From positions 310,001 to 374,000 of the forward strand of contig NZ_FOHA01000001.1 of assembly GCF_900111355.1 (NCBI RefSeq): a DNA stretch of 64,000 nucleotides, in the 5' to 3' direction. The translations under genes were made by a program, and so were the position numbers. Numbering within the stretch: position 1 is the first letter of the stretch; each line of letters opens with the position of its first letter. The notes beneath the pieces were generated by a model, which saw nothing but the letters and a program-made list of their open reading frames with translations, did not search any database and was not told the origin of the DNA. Origin of the DNA: Isobaculum melis. GTDB lineage: Bacteria; Bacillota; Bacilli; Lactobacillales; Carnobacteriaceae. This document shows positions 25,986 to 34,813 of the stretch, piece by piece.

Positions 25986-26546
25986 GTCTAGCTCTATTTA
26001 GAGCTAGTGGATTGAAATAGCTTACCAGAATTTAGTGAGTTGTTTGAACAAAGTCTAGCTCTATTTAGAGCTAGTGGATTGAAATAGTGATAAGTTTTGG
26101 AGTTTCATCATAATTCAACGTCTAGCTCTATTTAGAGCTAGTGGATTGAAATAGCTCTTTATCACGTTTACTTCTTGATGCAAATAGCGTCTAGCTCTAT
26201 TTAGAGCTAGTGGATTGAAATGCTCATTTTAAGACCGCCATTCTTTTGTATCTCCCTGTCTAGCTCTATTTAGAGCTAGTGGATTGAAATGCTCATAATT
26301 AAGCCTTAACAGGTTTCTTTGATACGTCTAGCTCTATTTAGAGCTAGTGGATTGAAATACATATTATAAGTATTTTTGGCGGTTGGATTATTGTCTAGCT
26401 CTATTTAGAGCTAGTGGATTGAAATCATTTGCACCAGCTGCTCCTCTTGGTCCCGTATCGGTCTAGCTCTATTTAGAGCTAGTGGATTGAAATTAGATGT
26501 AAGTGAGCACCAGTGCTATTTCCTGTGCGTCTAGCTCTGTTTAGAG
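25986..26546 (+). CRISPR. Type I-C CRISPR array 1 (8 full repeats, truncated 9th, 8 spacers)
   Basis: Repeats are 33 bases, begin GTCTAGCTCTATTTAGAG and end CTAGTGGATTGAAAT, with a CTAGCTCT/AGAGCTAG hairpin and the TGGATTGAAAT 5' handle typical of type I-C. Repeat starts: 25986, 26053, 26120, 26189, 26258, 26326, 26393, 26461. A ninth at 26529 keeps only about 18 bases, with one change, before running into module copy B. Spacers are 34-36 bases. Full repeats are identical. Leader is at the left, so the oldest spacers are nearest cas3. Confidence 0.98.
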
Positions 26547-26630
26547 TGCTCAATATTGAGTACTCTTTTTTTATGTGAATATATTATACAAAATATATTT
26601 TTTCACAAATTATGTGATATATTAAAAGCA
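26543..26630 (+). repeat. Terminator-promoter module, copy B (cas operon promoter)
   Basis: GAGTGCTCAATATTGAGTACTC hairpin-like sequence followed by TTTTTTT ends array 1 transcription. The AT-rich stretch that follows ends in the extended -10 TGATATATT (26615-26623), about 110 bases before cas3. Near-copy of 25500-25590. Confidence 0.7.
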
Positions 26631-26735
26631 GTATGGGAAAATTTTTACTTATATGAAAATAAGTGAGTAACTAAATCTTGTCTTAAATCTATAATAAATG
26701 AAAATTAAAGTAAAAAAGAAGAATAGAGGTATTCT

Positions 26736-29150
26736 ATGTTTATAGCTCATATCAGAAAAGAAGATGGGAAGAAGCAACTCTTAAAAGACCATTTAAAAGA
26801 AAGCGCTATCTTAAGCGGAAACTGGGGTAGAAAAATTGGCTTAGAGAAAACATGTTATTTAGCAGGTTTATTACATGACTTAGGGAAATACTCAGATGCA
26901 TTTCAAATCTATTTAAAACAAGCTGTTGCTGCTCCAACTAGTGTGGTTAGAGGAAGTGTAGATCATTCAACGGCAGGTGGCAAATTGCTCTTTGATATTT
27001 GTCATAAAGATAGTCATGATCCATTTTCCTTAATTCTTGCGGAACTAGTCGGCAATGCAATTATTTCTCATCATAGTAGCCGTGGATTGCAAGATTTCTT
27101 CGTACCAGAAGGTGAAGCCAAATCAGATTATTTAGACCGGGTACAAGAAAAAGAAGTGGAAGAGTATGACATAATTAAAAATCGTTTTTTTGAGGAAGTT
27201 TTACCGGAATCAGAATTCAAACTGAAGATTAATCAAGCTAAAGAAGAATTGAAAAGACTTTATCAAACAGATGGAAAAATTACGATAACATCAAATACGA
27301 CATTTTTTATTCTAAAATTTGTATATAGCAGTCTTTTAGATGCTGATCGAACAAATACCATGCTATTTGAAGAAAAACGAGAACATGAGCTTGTTATCAA
27401 TAAAGAATTGCTCAAGGCTTATAATCAACGCCTGGAAGAAAAAGTTTCTTTATTTACAGCAGATACGCCAATCAATCAGCTCCGAGGTCAAATGTCTGAA
27501 CAGTGTAAAAAATTTTCAGAAAGAGACACAGGTATTTATACATTATCAATTCCAACTGGCGGAGGTAAAACACTCGCCTCTCTGCGCTTTGGCCTAAATC
27601 ATGCCATTAAGCATAGCAAGGAACGAATAATTTATGTAGTGCCATTCACTACAATCATCGAACAGAATGCGACAATAGTTCGAGAAATTTTACAAGATGA
27701 AGTGAACATTTTGGAGCATCATTCTAATGTATTTAAAGAAACAGAAATATTTGAGCATACAGCAGAACAGGAAGAAGCAGAACGAAAACAAGCCTTGCTG
27801 AAAGATAATTGGGAGGCACCAATTATTTTTACAACGATGGTTCAGTTTTTGAATACGATTTATAGTAAAGGAACCCGTAATCCACGTCGTTTTCACAATT
27901 TAACAAATGCGGTCATTATTTTTGATGAAACTCAAGGTGTACCAACGAATTGTACATACTTATTCAATGAAACCCTTAACTTCCTGAAAGAATATGGGGA
28001 TACCACTAGTGTTTTATGTACAGCTACACAACCGTCTTTGGAATATGTGAGGAAGGAGTTGAAGAAGGATGAAGATGGTGAAATGATTGCTAATTTATCT
28101 GAGGTAGAGCGCCATTTTAAACGTGTAGATGTGATTGATAAAACGAAGCTAGAGTCATGGTCAGTCGAAGCGTTAGCGGACTTTAGCCAAGATATTTTAG
28201 AAGAAAAAGATAGTCTACTGGTTATATTAAATACAAAATCAGCTGTTCGACGGCTTTATCAGTATATAAAAGAAAAATGTGTAACAGATGTAAAGCTATA
28301 TCATTTGAGTACGTCAATGTGTGCAGCTCATCGCAAAAAGTTGCTGGATGAAATTAAAGAAAAACTTGAGAATAAAGAACGGATTTTATGCATTACGACC
28401 CAGTTAATTGAAGCAGGGGTTGATATTAGTTTTCAGTCTGTTATTCGTGCAGTTGCAGGGCTGGATTCTATTGCTCAAGCTGCAGGTCGTTGCAACCGCA
28501 ATGGAGAAGAAAAAAAGCAATCAGTTTATTTAGTCAATCTTTCAGAGGAGCTGGAAAAATTGGATAAACTGCCAGAAATTGCACAAGGGAAAGAAATTAC
28601 GATGCAATTGCTTCGTGAATACAGAGAAAGAGGAGAAAATTCAGCAGATTTGCTATCTTATGCTACTCAAAAAAATTATTTTCAGCGTTATTATAAGCAG
28701 TTTGAGCATACTTTAGGTTATCCAGTAAAGGGAAATAGTCTGATTCTTTTTGATTTACTTGGTAATAATGAAAATGCTGTGTTGCATTTTAAACGCTCAT
28801 ATGGTTTTGTGCCAACGTTAGCATTTAAAAGCAGTCCGAAAACGATTGGAAAGTATTTTAAAGTCATTGATAGTCCAACAAGAACGGTTTTAGTTCCATA
28901 TAAAGAAGGAAAAGAGTTAATTGCAGATTTAAATGGTGAGTTGAGACCAGAAGAATATGCGCCAAACTTGAAGAAATCACAACAATACACAGTGAATTTA
29001 TTCCGTTATGAATTGGATGAACTTCAAAAAAACGGTGCGATTTATCCTTTATTGAATGGCGATATTTACGCATTAGAAGAGAGTGCTTATTCAAACGAGT
29101 TTGGTGTCGACTTATCTGTATTGGCTGAAAGTACGACATTAATTATATAA
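26736..29150 (+). CDS. cas3: CRISPR-associated nuclease-helicase Cas3 (type I-C)
   Basis: An 804-residue protein recruited by Cascade to unwind and degrade target DNA. N-terminal HD nuclease: LLHDLGK (His-Asp about residues 47-48), DHSTAGG and SHHSS histidines. Helicase: Walker A PTGGGKT (about 272-278), IIFDETQ (DExH-like, about 395), CTATQP (motif III), TQLIEAGVDIS (motif V) and QAAGRCNRNGE (motif VI). All motifs are intact, so it should be active. ATG 26736 has AGAGG upstream. First gene of the cas operon. Confidence 0.97.
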   Translation: MFIAHIRKEDGKKQLLKDHLKESAILSGNWGRKIGLEKTCYLAGLLHDLGKYSDAFQIYLKQAVAAPTSVVRGSVDHSTAGGKLLFDICHKDSHDPFSLILAELVGNAIISHHSSRGLQDFFVPEGEAKSDYLDRVQEKEVEEYDIIKNRFFEEVLPESEFKLKINQAKEELKRLYQTDGKITITSNTTFFILKFVYSSLLDADRTNTMLFEEKREHELVINKELLKAYNQRLEEKVSLFTADTPINQLRGQMSEQCKKFSERDTGIYTLSIPTGGGKTLASLRFGLNHAIKHSKERIIYVVPFTTIIEQNATIVREILQDEVNILEHHSNVFKETEIFEHTAEQEEAERKQALLKDNWEAPIIFTTMVQFLNTIYSKGTRNPRRFHNLTNAVIIFDETQGVPTNCTYLFNETLNFLKEYGDTTSVLCTATQPSLEYVRKELKKDEDGEMIANLSEVERHFKRVDVIDKTKLESWSVEALADFSQDILEEKDSLLVILNTKSAVRRLYQYIKEKCVTDVKLYHLSTSMCAAHRKKLLDEIKEKLENKERILCITTQLIEAGVDISFQSVIRAVAGLDSIAQAAGRCNRNGEEKKQSVYLVNLSEELEKLDKLPEIAQGKEITMQLLREYRERGENSADLLSYATQKNYFQRYYKQFEHTLGYPVKGNSLILFDLLGNNENAVLHFKRSYGFVPTLAFKSSPKTIGKYFKVIDSPTRTVLVPYKEGKELIADLNGELRPEEYAPNLKKSQQYTVNLFRYELDELQKNGAIYPLLNGDIYALEESAYSNEFGVDLSVLAESTTLII

Positions 29151-29165
29151 AAGGAGGAATTATTT

Positions 29166-29900
29166 GTGAAATGGAAAAATCAGCTTTCGTTTAAAGTTTA
29201 TGGTGAGTATGCTTTGTTTACTGACCCATTGACTAAAATGGGTGGTGAAAAAATGACGTATCAGGTGCCAACTTATCAAGCTTTGAAGGGAATTACAGAG
29301 TCAATTTATTGGAAACCTTCAATTGTCTATTATATAGATGAAGTTCGTGTAATGAATCCAATTCAAATGGAATCAAAGGGTATTCGACCAATGAAATATA
29401 ATGACAGCAGTGCCAGCGATTTAGCCTACTATACTTATTTGAAGAGACCGTGCTACGAAGTAAAGGTTCACTTTGAATTTAATCCGAATCGTCCAGATTT
29501 AAAAGGGGATTGGAATGAAGATAAGCATTATCAAATATTAAAACGATCAATCAAAGCGGGTGGCAGAAGAGATATTTTCTTAGGAACAAGAGAATGTCAA
29601 GGTTACGTAGAATCTGTCGTTTTTGGCGAAAAAAAAGGTCACTATGATGATTATGAGGGCGAATTACATTTTGGTACAATGTTGCACGGTTTATCTTATC
29701 CCGATGAAACCGGAAAAGATGAGCTAGTGGCTCGTTTATGGCAGCCAATTATGAAAAATGGAGTTATCGAATTCAAGCGTCCAGAAGACTGTACCCTTGT
29801 CCGTTCATTGCGGACGATGCAGGCGAAAACCTTTGAACTGTCAGAGCTTGAAACGGCAGAGCGTTTATTTGAAACCTTAGAAAAGGAGGACAAATCATGA
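29166..29900 (+). CDS. cas5c: Cas5c (Cas5d), crRNA-processing Cascade subunit
   Basis: A 244-residue RAMP protein. In type I-C it replaces Cas6, cutting the repeat RNA at the base of its hairpin and capping the 5' handle. The glycine-rich and family features [18 protein letters not shown] and [17 protein letters not shown]-like segments (here [12 protein letters not shown]) are present. GTG 29166 has AAGGAGG upstream. It must process both array repeat variants encoded here. Ends overlapping the cas8c start (ATGA). Confidence 0.95.
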   Translation: MKWKNQLSFKVYGEYALFTDPLTKMGGEKMTYQVPTYQALKGITESIYWKPSIVYYIDEVRVMNPIQMESKGIRPMKYNDSSASDLAYYTYLKRPCYEVKVHFEFNPNRPDLKGDWNEDKHYQILKRSIKAGGRRDIFLGTRECQGYVESVVFGEKKGHYDDYEGELHFGTMLHGLSYPDETGKDELVARLWQPIMKNGVIEFKRPEDCTLVRSLRTMQAKTFELSELETAERLFETLEKEDKS

Positions 29901-31792
29901 GTTGGTTGAATGATCTGTATGAAACTTATGAGGAAAATGCGGAGCAAGCAGGCAAAATACAACGGACAAACTATGGTAAAGAAATCGTTTTATTACCAGT
30001 CTCTCATGCTTACCAAAATGCTCAAATTGAAGTAACGATTACAACAAAGGGAGATTTTTATTCGGCTAAGGTGATTCCAAAAGAGGAAGCGCCGACTGTT
30101 ATTCCAGTAACAATTTCTTCAGCTGGAAGAACCAGTAAGCCAGCACCACACGGCTTACATGATGGTTTGCAATATGTTGCAGGTGATTATGAAGCATATG
30201 GTGGTGTCTATAAACAAGCCAATTCTTATCAACAATATATAGCGCAATTAGAAAAATGGTGTCAATCTGATTTTGCTCATCCATCAGTTCAAAGCATTTT
30301 GATTTATCTAAAAAAAGGCAATCTGATTGAAGATTTAGTTCAAGAAAGAATCATGTTTGAAAAAGATCATCAACTCATACCAAAGTGGTCTAAAGAGTTG
30401 GAATCAGAATTTGGAGAAAAGCCACCATTATTCAACGTTTTAAGTGGCGATCAAACAACAGCGTTTATCCGTTTTTCCATTCATGAACCTGGAAAATCTA
30501 ATCGTCCACTATGGGGAGATATAGAAATTATTGATTCATTTGTGAATTATTATAGCGATGAATTACCAAAAGCAGGACTAGATTATGTCACTGGAAGAAT
30601 TCTTCCTCTAACGGAAAATCATCCTTCTAAAGTTCGTTATGGTGGAGATATGGCAAAAATTATTTCTGGAAATGATACAGTAAATTTTACGTATAGAGGG
30701 CGCTTTTCTGATAAAAATCAAGTAGCTTCAATTAGTTATGAAGCCTCACAAAAAGGACATAATGCATTAAAATGGTTAATTGCTAAACAAGGCTATATCA
30801 TCGATGGACGAGTGTTTTTAACTTGGGGAAAAGCTGAAGTTCCTAGTCCACAAGCGTCTAGTTATGATTTGTTTGCTGGATTTTATGCTGAGGATGAAGG
30901 AGCTGAGAGCTTAGTCACAAATGATACAACCCATCAACAATTTTCAGAACTATTAAAAAAAGCGCTTAAGGGTTATAGTGTGAACCTTGCTTACCATGCA
31001 CCTGTTCACATCATGATTCTAGACGCAGCAACACCTGGTAGAATGGGGATTTTATATCATCGCTCAATTGAAAAAGAACAATATTTTAGGCGAATCGAAG
31101 CATGGCATCAGACTTGTTTTTGGCGACATACTTACGGCATGAAAAATAAAGAGCGCTATACTTTTTGGGGTGCACCTTCCTTAAGAGATATTGCTGAATC
31201 AGCCTATGGAGCAAGAGCCAATGACACTTTAGTGAAAAATACCATCAATGAATTATTTCCATGTGTAGTTGATGGGAAAAATATTCCAGTAAATATTGTG
31301 AGGAGTTTACTTCAAAGAGCTTCAAACCCTGTTAGCATGGAGAATTGGGAATGGCAAAAAACGTTAAGTATTGCCTGTGCAGTCATGAAAAAGCATTTTA
31401 ACTTTAAAGAGGAGGAAAAAAATGTGGCATTAGATAAAAATGAAACAGACCGAAATTATTTATTTGGAAGAATGTTGGCGGTAGCGGATGTTTTGGAAGA
31501 AAGAGCATTGTATAAGGCAGGAATTAAAAGAAGCACAAATGCCATTCGTTATATGAATGCATTTAGTTCACATCCTGTGACAACATGGAAAATCATTCAA
31601 GCTAATTTGATTCCTTATCAAGCAAGATTAAGAAATAAGGGTGGCTTTTATCAAATGCTACTGGACGAAATTGGTGCGTCTTTTAAGATTGAAGATTACT
31701 CAGATAAAGCTTTAAATGGCAAATATTTATTAGGCTATTATAGCCAAAGAGCAGAATTAAACAAAAAACCAGAAGAGAAAACGGAGGACTAA
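29897..31792 (+). CDS. cas8c: Cas8c (Csd1), large subunit of type I-C Cascade
   Basis: A 631-residue protein, usual length for Csd1. It recognises the PAM and, through an internal start in the C-terminal part, often also yields the small Cas11c subunit. Features include [23 protein letters not shown] (about 174-196) and [11 protein letters not shown] (about 381-391). ATG 31422, in frame at about residue 509, follows GAGGAGG, a plausible internal start for Cas11c of about 123 residues. Overlaps cas5c by four bases. Confidence 0.95.
   Translation: MSWLNDLYETYEENAEQAGKIQRTNYGKEIVLLPVSHAYQNAQIEVTITTKGDFYSAKVIPKEEAPTVIPVTISSAGRTSKPAPHGLHDGLQYVAGDYEAYGGVYKQANSYQQYIAQLEKWCQSDFAHPSVQSILIYLKKGNLIEDLVQERIMFEKDHQLIPKWSKELESEFGEKPPLFNVLSGDQTTAFIRFSIHEPGKSNRPLWGDIEIIDSFVNYYSDELPKAGLDYVTGRILPLTENHPSKVRYGGDMAKIISGNDTVNFTYRGRFSDKNQVASISYEASQKGHNALKWLIAKQGYIIDGRVFLTWGKAEVPSPQASSYDLFAGFYAEDEGAESLVTNDTTHQQFSELLKKALKGYSVNLAYHAPVHIMILDAATPGRMGILYHRSIEKEQYFRRIEAWHQTCFWRHTYGMKNKERYTFWGAPSLRDIAESAYGARANDTLVKNTINELFPCVVDGKNIPVNIVRSLLQRASNPVSMENWEWQKTLSIACAVMKKHFNFKEEEKNVALDKNETDRNYLFGRMLAVADVLEERALYKAGIKRSTNAIRYMNAFSSHPVTTWKIIQANLIPYQARLRNKGGFYQMLLDEIGASFKIEDYSDKALNGKYLLGYYSQRAELNKKPEEKTED
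31422..31792 (+). other. Possible internal translation start for Cas11c within cas8c
   Basis: AAAGAGGAGGAAAAAAATG: a strong ribosome site lies correctly spaced before an in-frame start near 31422-31424 (AAT GTG GCA; GTG 31424 gives [17 protein letters not shown]). In other type I-C systems Cas11c is made this way, and its expected size (about 120 residues) fits the remaining length. Confidence 0.55.
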
Positions 31793-31796
31793 AAAA

Positions 31797-32660
31797 ATGA
31801 CAACTTTAACACACAAAATTGATTTCAAAGTAATTGCTTCAGTAACTAACGCTAATCCAAACGGTGATCCACTTAATGGTAACCGCCCACGTCAAAATTT
31901 TGAAGGCTATGGAGAAATCTCTGATGTTGCAATTAAACGAAAAATACGTAACCGTCTACAAGATTCAGGTGAACGAATTTTTGTTCAATCTGATGATCGT
32001 ACTGATGATGGGTTAAGAAGTTTAAAAGATCGTGTTGACTCGATTGAAGAATTAAAAAAAATTGCCAGTGATAAAAAGAAAGCAGATGTTACTCGTTTTA
32101 GTGAAATTGCCTGCGAAACATGGATTGATACTCGCAGTTTTGGACAAGTATTTGCCTTTAAAGGTCTTGAATTATCTGTGGGTGTTCGTGGGCCTGTTTC
32201 GATTCAAACTGCAATAAGTGTTGATCCAATCGATATTAACAGTATGCAAATCACTAAAAGCGTCAATTCAGTCAGTGAAGGTGGTGGAAAAAGTTCCGAC
32301 ACTATGGGAACTAAGCATTTCGTCGATTTTGGTTTATATGTTTTCAATGGTAGTATCAATGTTCAATTAGCTGAAAAAACTGGTTTCACCGAAGCTGATG
32401 CAGAAAAAATCAAGGAAGCATTAATCACATTATTTGAAAATGATGCCTCATCTGCCCGTCCAGACGGTAGTATGGCTATAGAAAAAGTATATTGGTGGAC
32501 ACATCCAAGTAAAATGGGTAAACACTCATCTGCTAAGGTTCATCGTTCAGTAAAAATTGAAAAAATTTCAGAAGTGGATCGTCCAAAATCATTTGAGGAT
32601 TATCAGGTAACTGTTGAACAATTAGAAGGAATCAAATTGGATGAAATAGAAGGATTATAG
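31797..32660 (+). CDS. cas7c: Cas7c (Csd2), backbone subunit of type I-C Cascade
   Basis: A 287-residue RAMP protein that polymerises along the crRNA. NANPNGDPLNGNRPRQNFEG near the N-terminus and the VRGPVSIQ and TMGTKHFVDFGLY segments are Cas7/Csd2 hallmarks. Length normal, no lesion. Starts four bases after the cas8c stop, with GGAGG upstream. Confidence 0.97.
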   Translation: MTTLTHKIDFKVIASVTNANPNGDPLNGNRPRQNFEGYGEISDVAIKRKIRNRLQDSGERIFVQSDDRTDDGLRSLKDRVDSIEELKKIASDKKKADVTRFSEIACETWIDTRSFGQVFAFKGLELSVGVRGPVSIQTAISVDPIDINSMQITKSVNSVSEGGGKSSDTMGTKHFVDFGLYVFNGSINVQLAEKTGFTEADAEKIKEALITLFENDASSARPDGSMAIEKVYWWTHPSKMGKHSSAKVHRSVKIEKISEVDRPKSFEDYQVTVEQLEGIKLDEIEGL

Positions 32661-32661
32661 C

Positions 32662-33315
32662 ATGTACGAGGAACAAGATTATCTGATGATTTCAGGAATC
32701 CAGCATTTTCTATTTTGCCGTCGTCAATGGGCGTTAATCCATATTGAACAGCAGTGGCAGGAAAATGTCCTGACTTTAGAAGGAACTTACCTTCATGAAA
32801 AAGCGGATCAGCCAACAATCAGAGAAAAACGCAAGGATCGTTTGATTGTGCGGGCATTACCCATTCATTCACCAACTTTTGGACTCACAGGTATTTGTGA
32901 TGTTGTTGAATTCATTCAAGATCCCAACGGTGTCCCTTTAAATGGAGAAATAGGAACCTATTCACCAGTTCCTGTTGAGTATAAGCATGGTAAACCTAAG
33001 CAAGAGCTTAGTGATGTCCTGCAGTTAACAGCACAAGCTGTTTGCTTGGAAGAAATGTTAGCATGTGATGTCCCAAAAGGTTATTTATATTACCATGAAA
33101 CAAAACGGCGAGAAGAAGTGGCAATTACCGAAGTTCTTTGAGAAGAATTAAAGAAAAATATTTCAGAAATGCATCAATACTGGTCTAGAAGTTATACGCC
33201 AAAAGTGAAAACCGGAAATTTTTGTAAAAAGTGCTCGCTTCAGCAGATTTGTTTACCAAAATTAATGAATGTTCAAACTGTCAAAGGTTATTTGGATCGG
33301 AGGTTGTCTGAATGA
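32662..33315 (+). pseudogene. cas4: cas4 with a premature in-frame TGA
   Basis: Cas4 trims and orients prespacers with Cas1-Cas2. The frame opens at ATG 32662 and meets TGA at 33139-33141 after 159 codons, then stays open for 57 more codons to the normal end (33313-33315), which overlaps the cas1 start. The first part has Cys19 (FLFCRRQW), TYLHEKAD, GICDVVEF, PVEYKHGK (D-EXK nuclease) and the Q motif. The three other Fe-S cysteines (FCKKCSLQQIC) lie beyond the stop. A truncated protein would keep nuclease motifs but lose the 4Fe-4S cluster. One substitution (e.g. CGA to TGA) explains it. Confidence 0.9.
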
Positions 33316-34343
33316 GAAAACTATTAAACACCCTATTTGTCACGACTCCTGACACCTATTTAGCTTTGGATGGTGAGAATATCGTGGTAAAAAAAGAAGA
33401 CACGAAATTAGGCAGAGTTCCATTACACAATTTAGAAGGAATTGTTACAACCGGCTATCTGGGTGCTAGTCCAGCGTTAATGCGAAAATGTGCGGAAAAA
33501 AATATTGCCTTAACATTTTTGACGAGCAGTGGTAGATTTGGTAGTCGAGTGACAGGAGGAACCACAGGGAATGTTATGTTGCGAAAAAAGCAATATCGAA
33601 TTTCTGATGTGGAAGAAGAAAGCATTCAAATAGCCCGTCATTTTATTATTGGAAAATTATATAATCAGCGTTGGATGCTGGAACGAATGACGCGAGATAA
33701 TGGGATGCGAATTGATGTGGAGCAGTTTAAACAAATTTCGGAAGAATTAAAAAAATATATTGAAGCAATCCGTCAATCTACAGAGTTAGAAACACTTATG
33801 GGAATTGAAGGACAGGCAGCTAATCGCTATTTTTTGCTTTTCGATCAAATGATTTTACAACAAAAATCAGATTTCGGATTTTACGGTAGAAATCGCAGAC
33901 CGCCTTTGGATAATGTGAATGCTATGCTTTCTTTGGCGTATACGTTACTAGCACAAGAATGTGCCGCAGCTTTAGAAACTGTGGGGCTGGATCCGTATGT
34001 TGGCTTTCTACATCAAGATCGACCGGGTAGAGTTTCTTTGGCATTAGATTTAATGGAAGAATTACGTGGTATTTATGCGGATCGTTTTGTTCTCACTTTG
34101 ATTAATAAGAAAGTAGTGACTGCCAAAGATTTTATCAAAAAAGAAGGTGGTGCAGTTCTTTTAACAGATGATGGTAGAAAAAAATTCTTTAAAAGTTGGC
34201 AAGATAAGAAGCAAGAGCAAATTCAGCACCCATTTTTAGGTGAGAAAATCAATTGGGGTTTGGTTCCTTATGTTCAAGCATTGTTATTGAGCCGTTTTTT
34301 AAGGAAGGATTTAGATGGCTATCCACCGTTTTTATGGAAGTAG
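33312..34343 (+). CDS. cas1: CRISPR adaptation integrase Cas1 (type I-C)
   Basis: A 343-residue protein. Metal-binding residues: Glu in MGIEGQAANRYF (about residue 164), His in GFLHQDRPGR (about 233) and Glu/Asp in LALDLMEELRG (about 247). Length and motifs intact. It starts by overlapping the (unbroken-frame) end of cas4, so its translation may depend on ribosomes that the TGA in cas4 now stops early, although GGAGG (about 33299-33303) could serve as its own site. Confidence 0.96.
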   Translation: MRKLLNTLFVTTPDTYLALDGENIVVKKEDTKLGRVPLHNLEGIVTTGYLGASPALMRKCAEKNIALTFLTSSGRFGSRVTGGTTGNVMLRKKQYRISDVEEESIQIARHFIIGKLYNQRWMLERMTRDNGMRIDVEQFKQISEELKKYIEAIRQSTELETLMGIEGQAANRYFLLFDQMILQQKSDFGFYGRNRRPPLDNVNAMLSLAYTLLAQECAAALETVGLDPYVGFLHQDRPGRVSLALDLMEELRGIYADRFVLTLINKKVVTAKDFIKKEGGAVLLTDDGRKKFFKSWQDKKQEQIQHPFLGEKINWGLVPYVQALLLSRFLRKDLDGYPPFLWK

Positions 34344-34353
34344 GTGAGAACGA

Positions 34354-34644
34354 TTGCTAGTGTTGGTTACTTATGATGTTGCGACAACCTCTAAAAATGG
34401 CCCGCGCCGTTTAAGAAAAGTTGCAAAAAAATGTCAAGATTATGGACAGCGGGTACAAAACTCTGTTTTTGAGTGTGTGGTTGATGCTGCCGAATTGACT
34501 AAGTTAAAAAAAGAATTGATTGATTTAATTGATGAAGAGATGGATAGTTTACGGATTTATCGATTAGGAAATAATTATCAAAATAAAGTAGAGCACATTG
34601 GTGCAAAAGAAAGTTTTAATGTGGAAGATCCATTGATATTTTAA
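34354..34644 (+). CDS. cas2: CRISPR adaptation protein Cas2
   Basis: A 96-residue protein with the LVTYDVATTS start (Asp of the ferredoxin-like fold) and RRLRKVAKKCQDYGQRVQNSVFEC, typical of Cas2. It bridges Cas1 dimers in the integrase. TTG 34354 is the start, with AGGTGAG upstream. Last cas gene; the array 2 leader follows. Confidence 0.96.
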   Translation: MLVLVTYDVATTSKNGPRRLRKVAKKCQDYGQRVQNSVFECVVDAAELTKLKKELIDLIDEEMDSLRIYRLGNNYQNKVEHIGAKESFNVEDPLIF

Positions 34645-34651
34645 ACGTATT

Positions 34652-34813
34652 ATTGGTGCGAACCATAAGTGCACATGAAATCACTGGGGGATTCGCACCA
34701 AATTATTAATAGTTTTAACGTGAAATTAGGTGTTTTTCTAATTGAAATTTAATTTAACACAAGTTTTAGGTGGAATAGTGAATGTACGTTCGTGTATTTT
34801 GACTGATTTCACG
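34652..34813 (+). promoter_or_regulatory. CRISPR leader of array 2
   Basis: About 160 bases similar to the array 1 leader. The inverted repeat GGTGCGAA...TTCGCACC (34655-34699) and the repeat-proximal TTTTGACTGATTTCAC are conserved between the two, while the middle varies. Confidence 0.85.

Noticed and set aside
25607-26630. Region around array 1 as an insertion sequence or mobile element
   Set aside because: The flanking copies are direct, look like a terminator-promoter, and no transposase, terminal inverted repeats or target duplication is present.
13576-33141. In-frame TGA codons in the hydrolase (13576) and cas4 (33139) as possible TGA recoding
   Set aside because: Other genes here end in TGA (e.g. 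GNAT gene, tyrosine phosphatase) and no selenocysteine-type element was seen; nonsense mutations are simpler.
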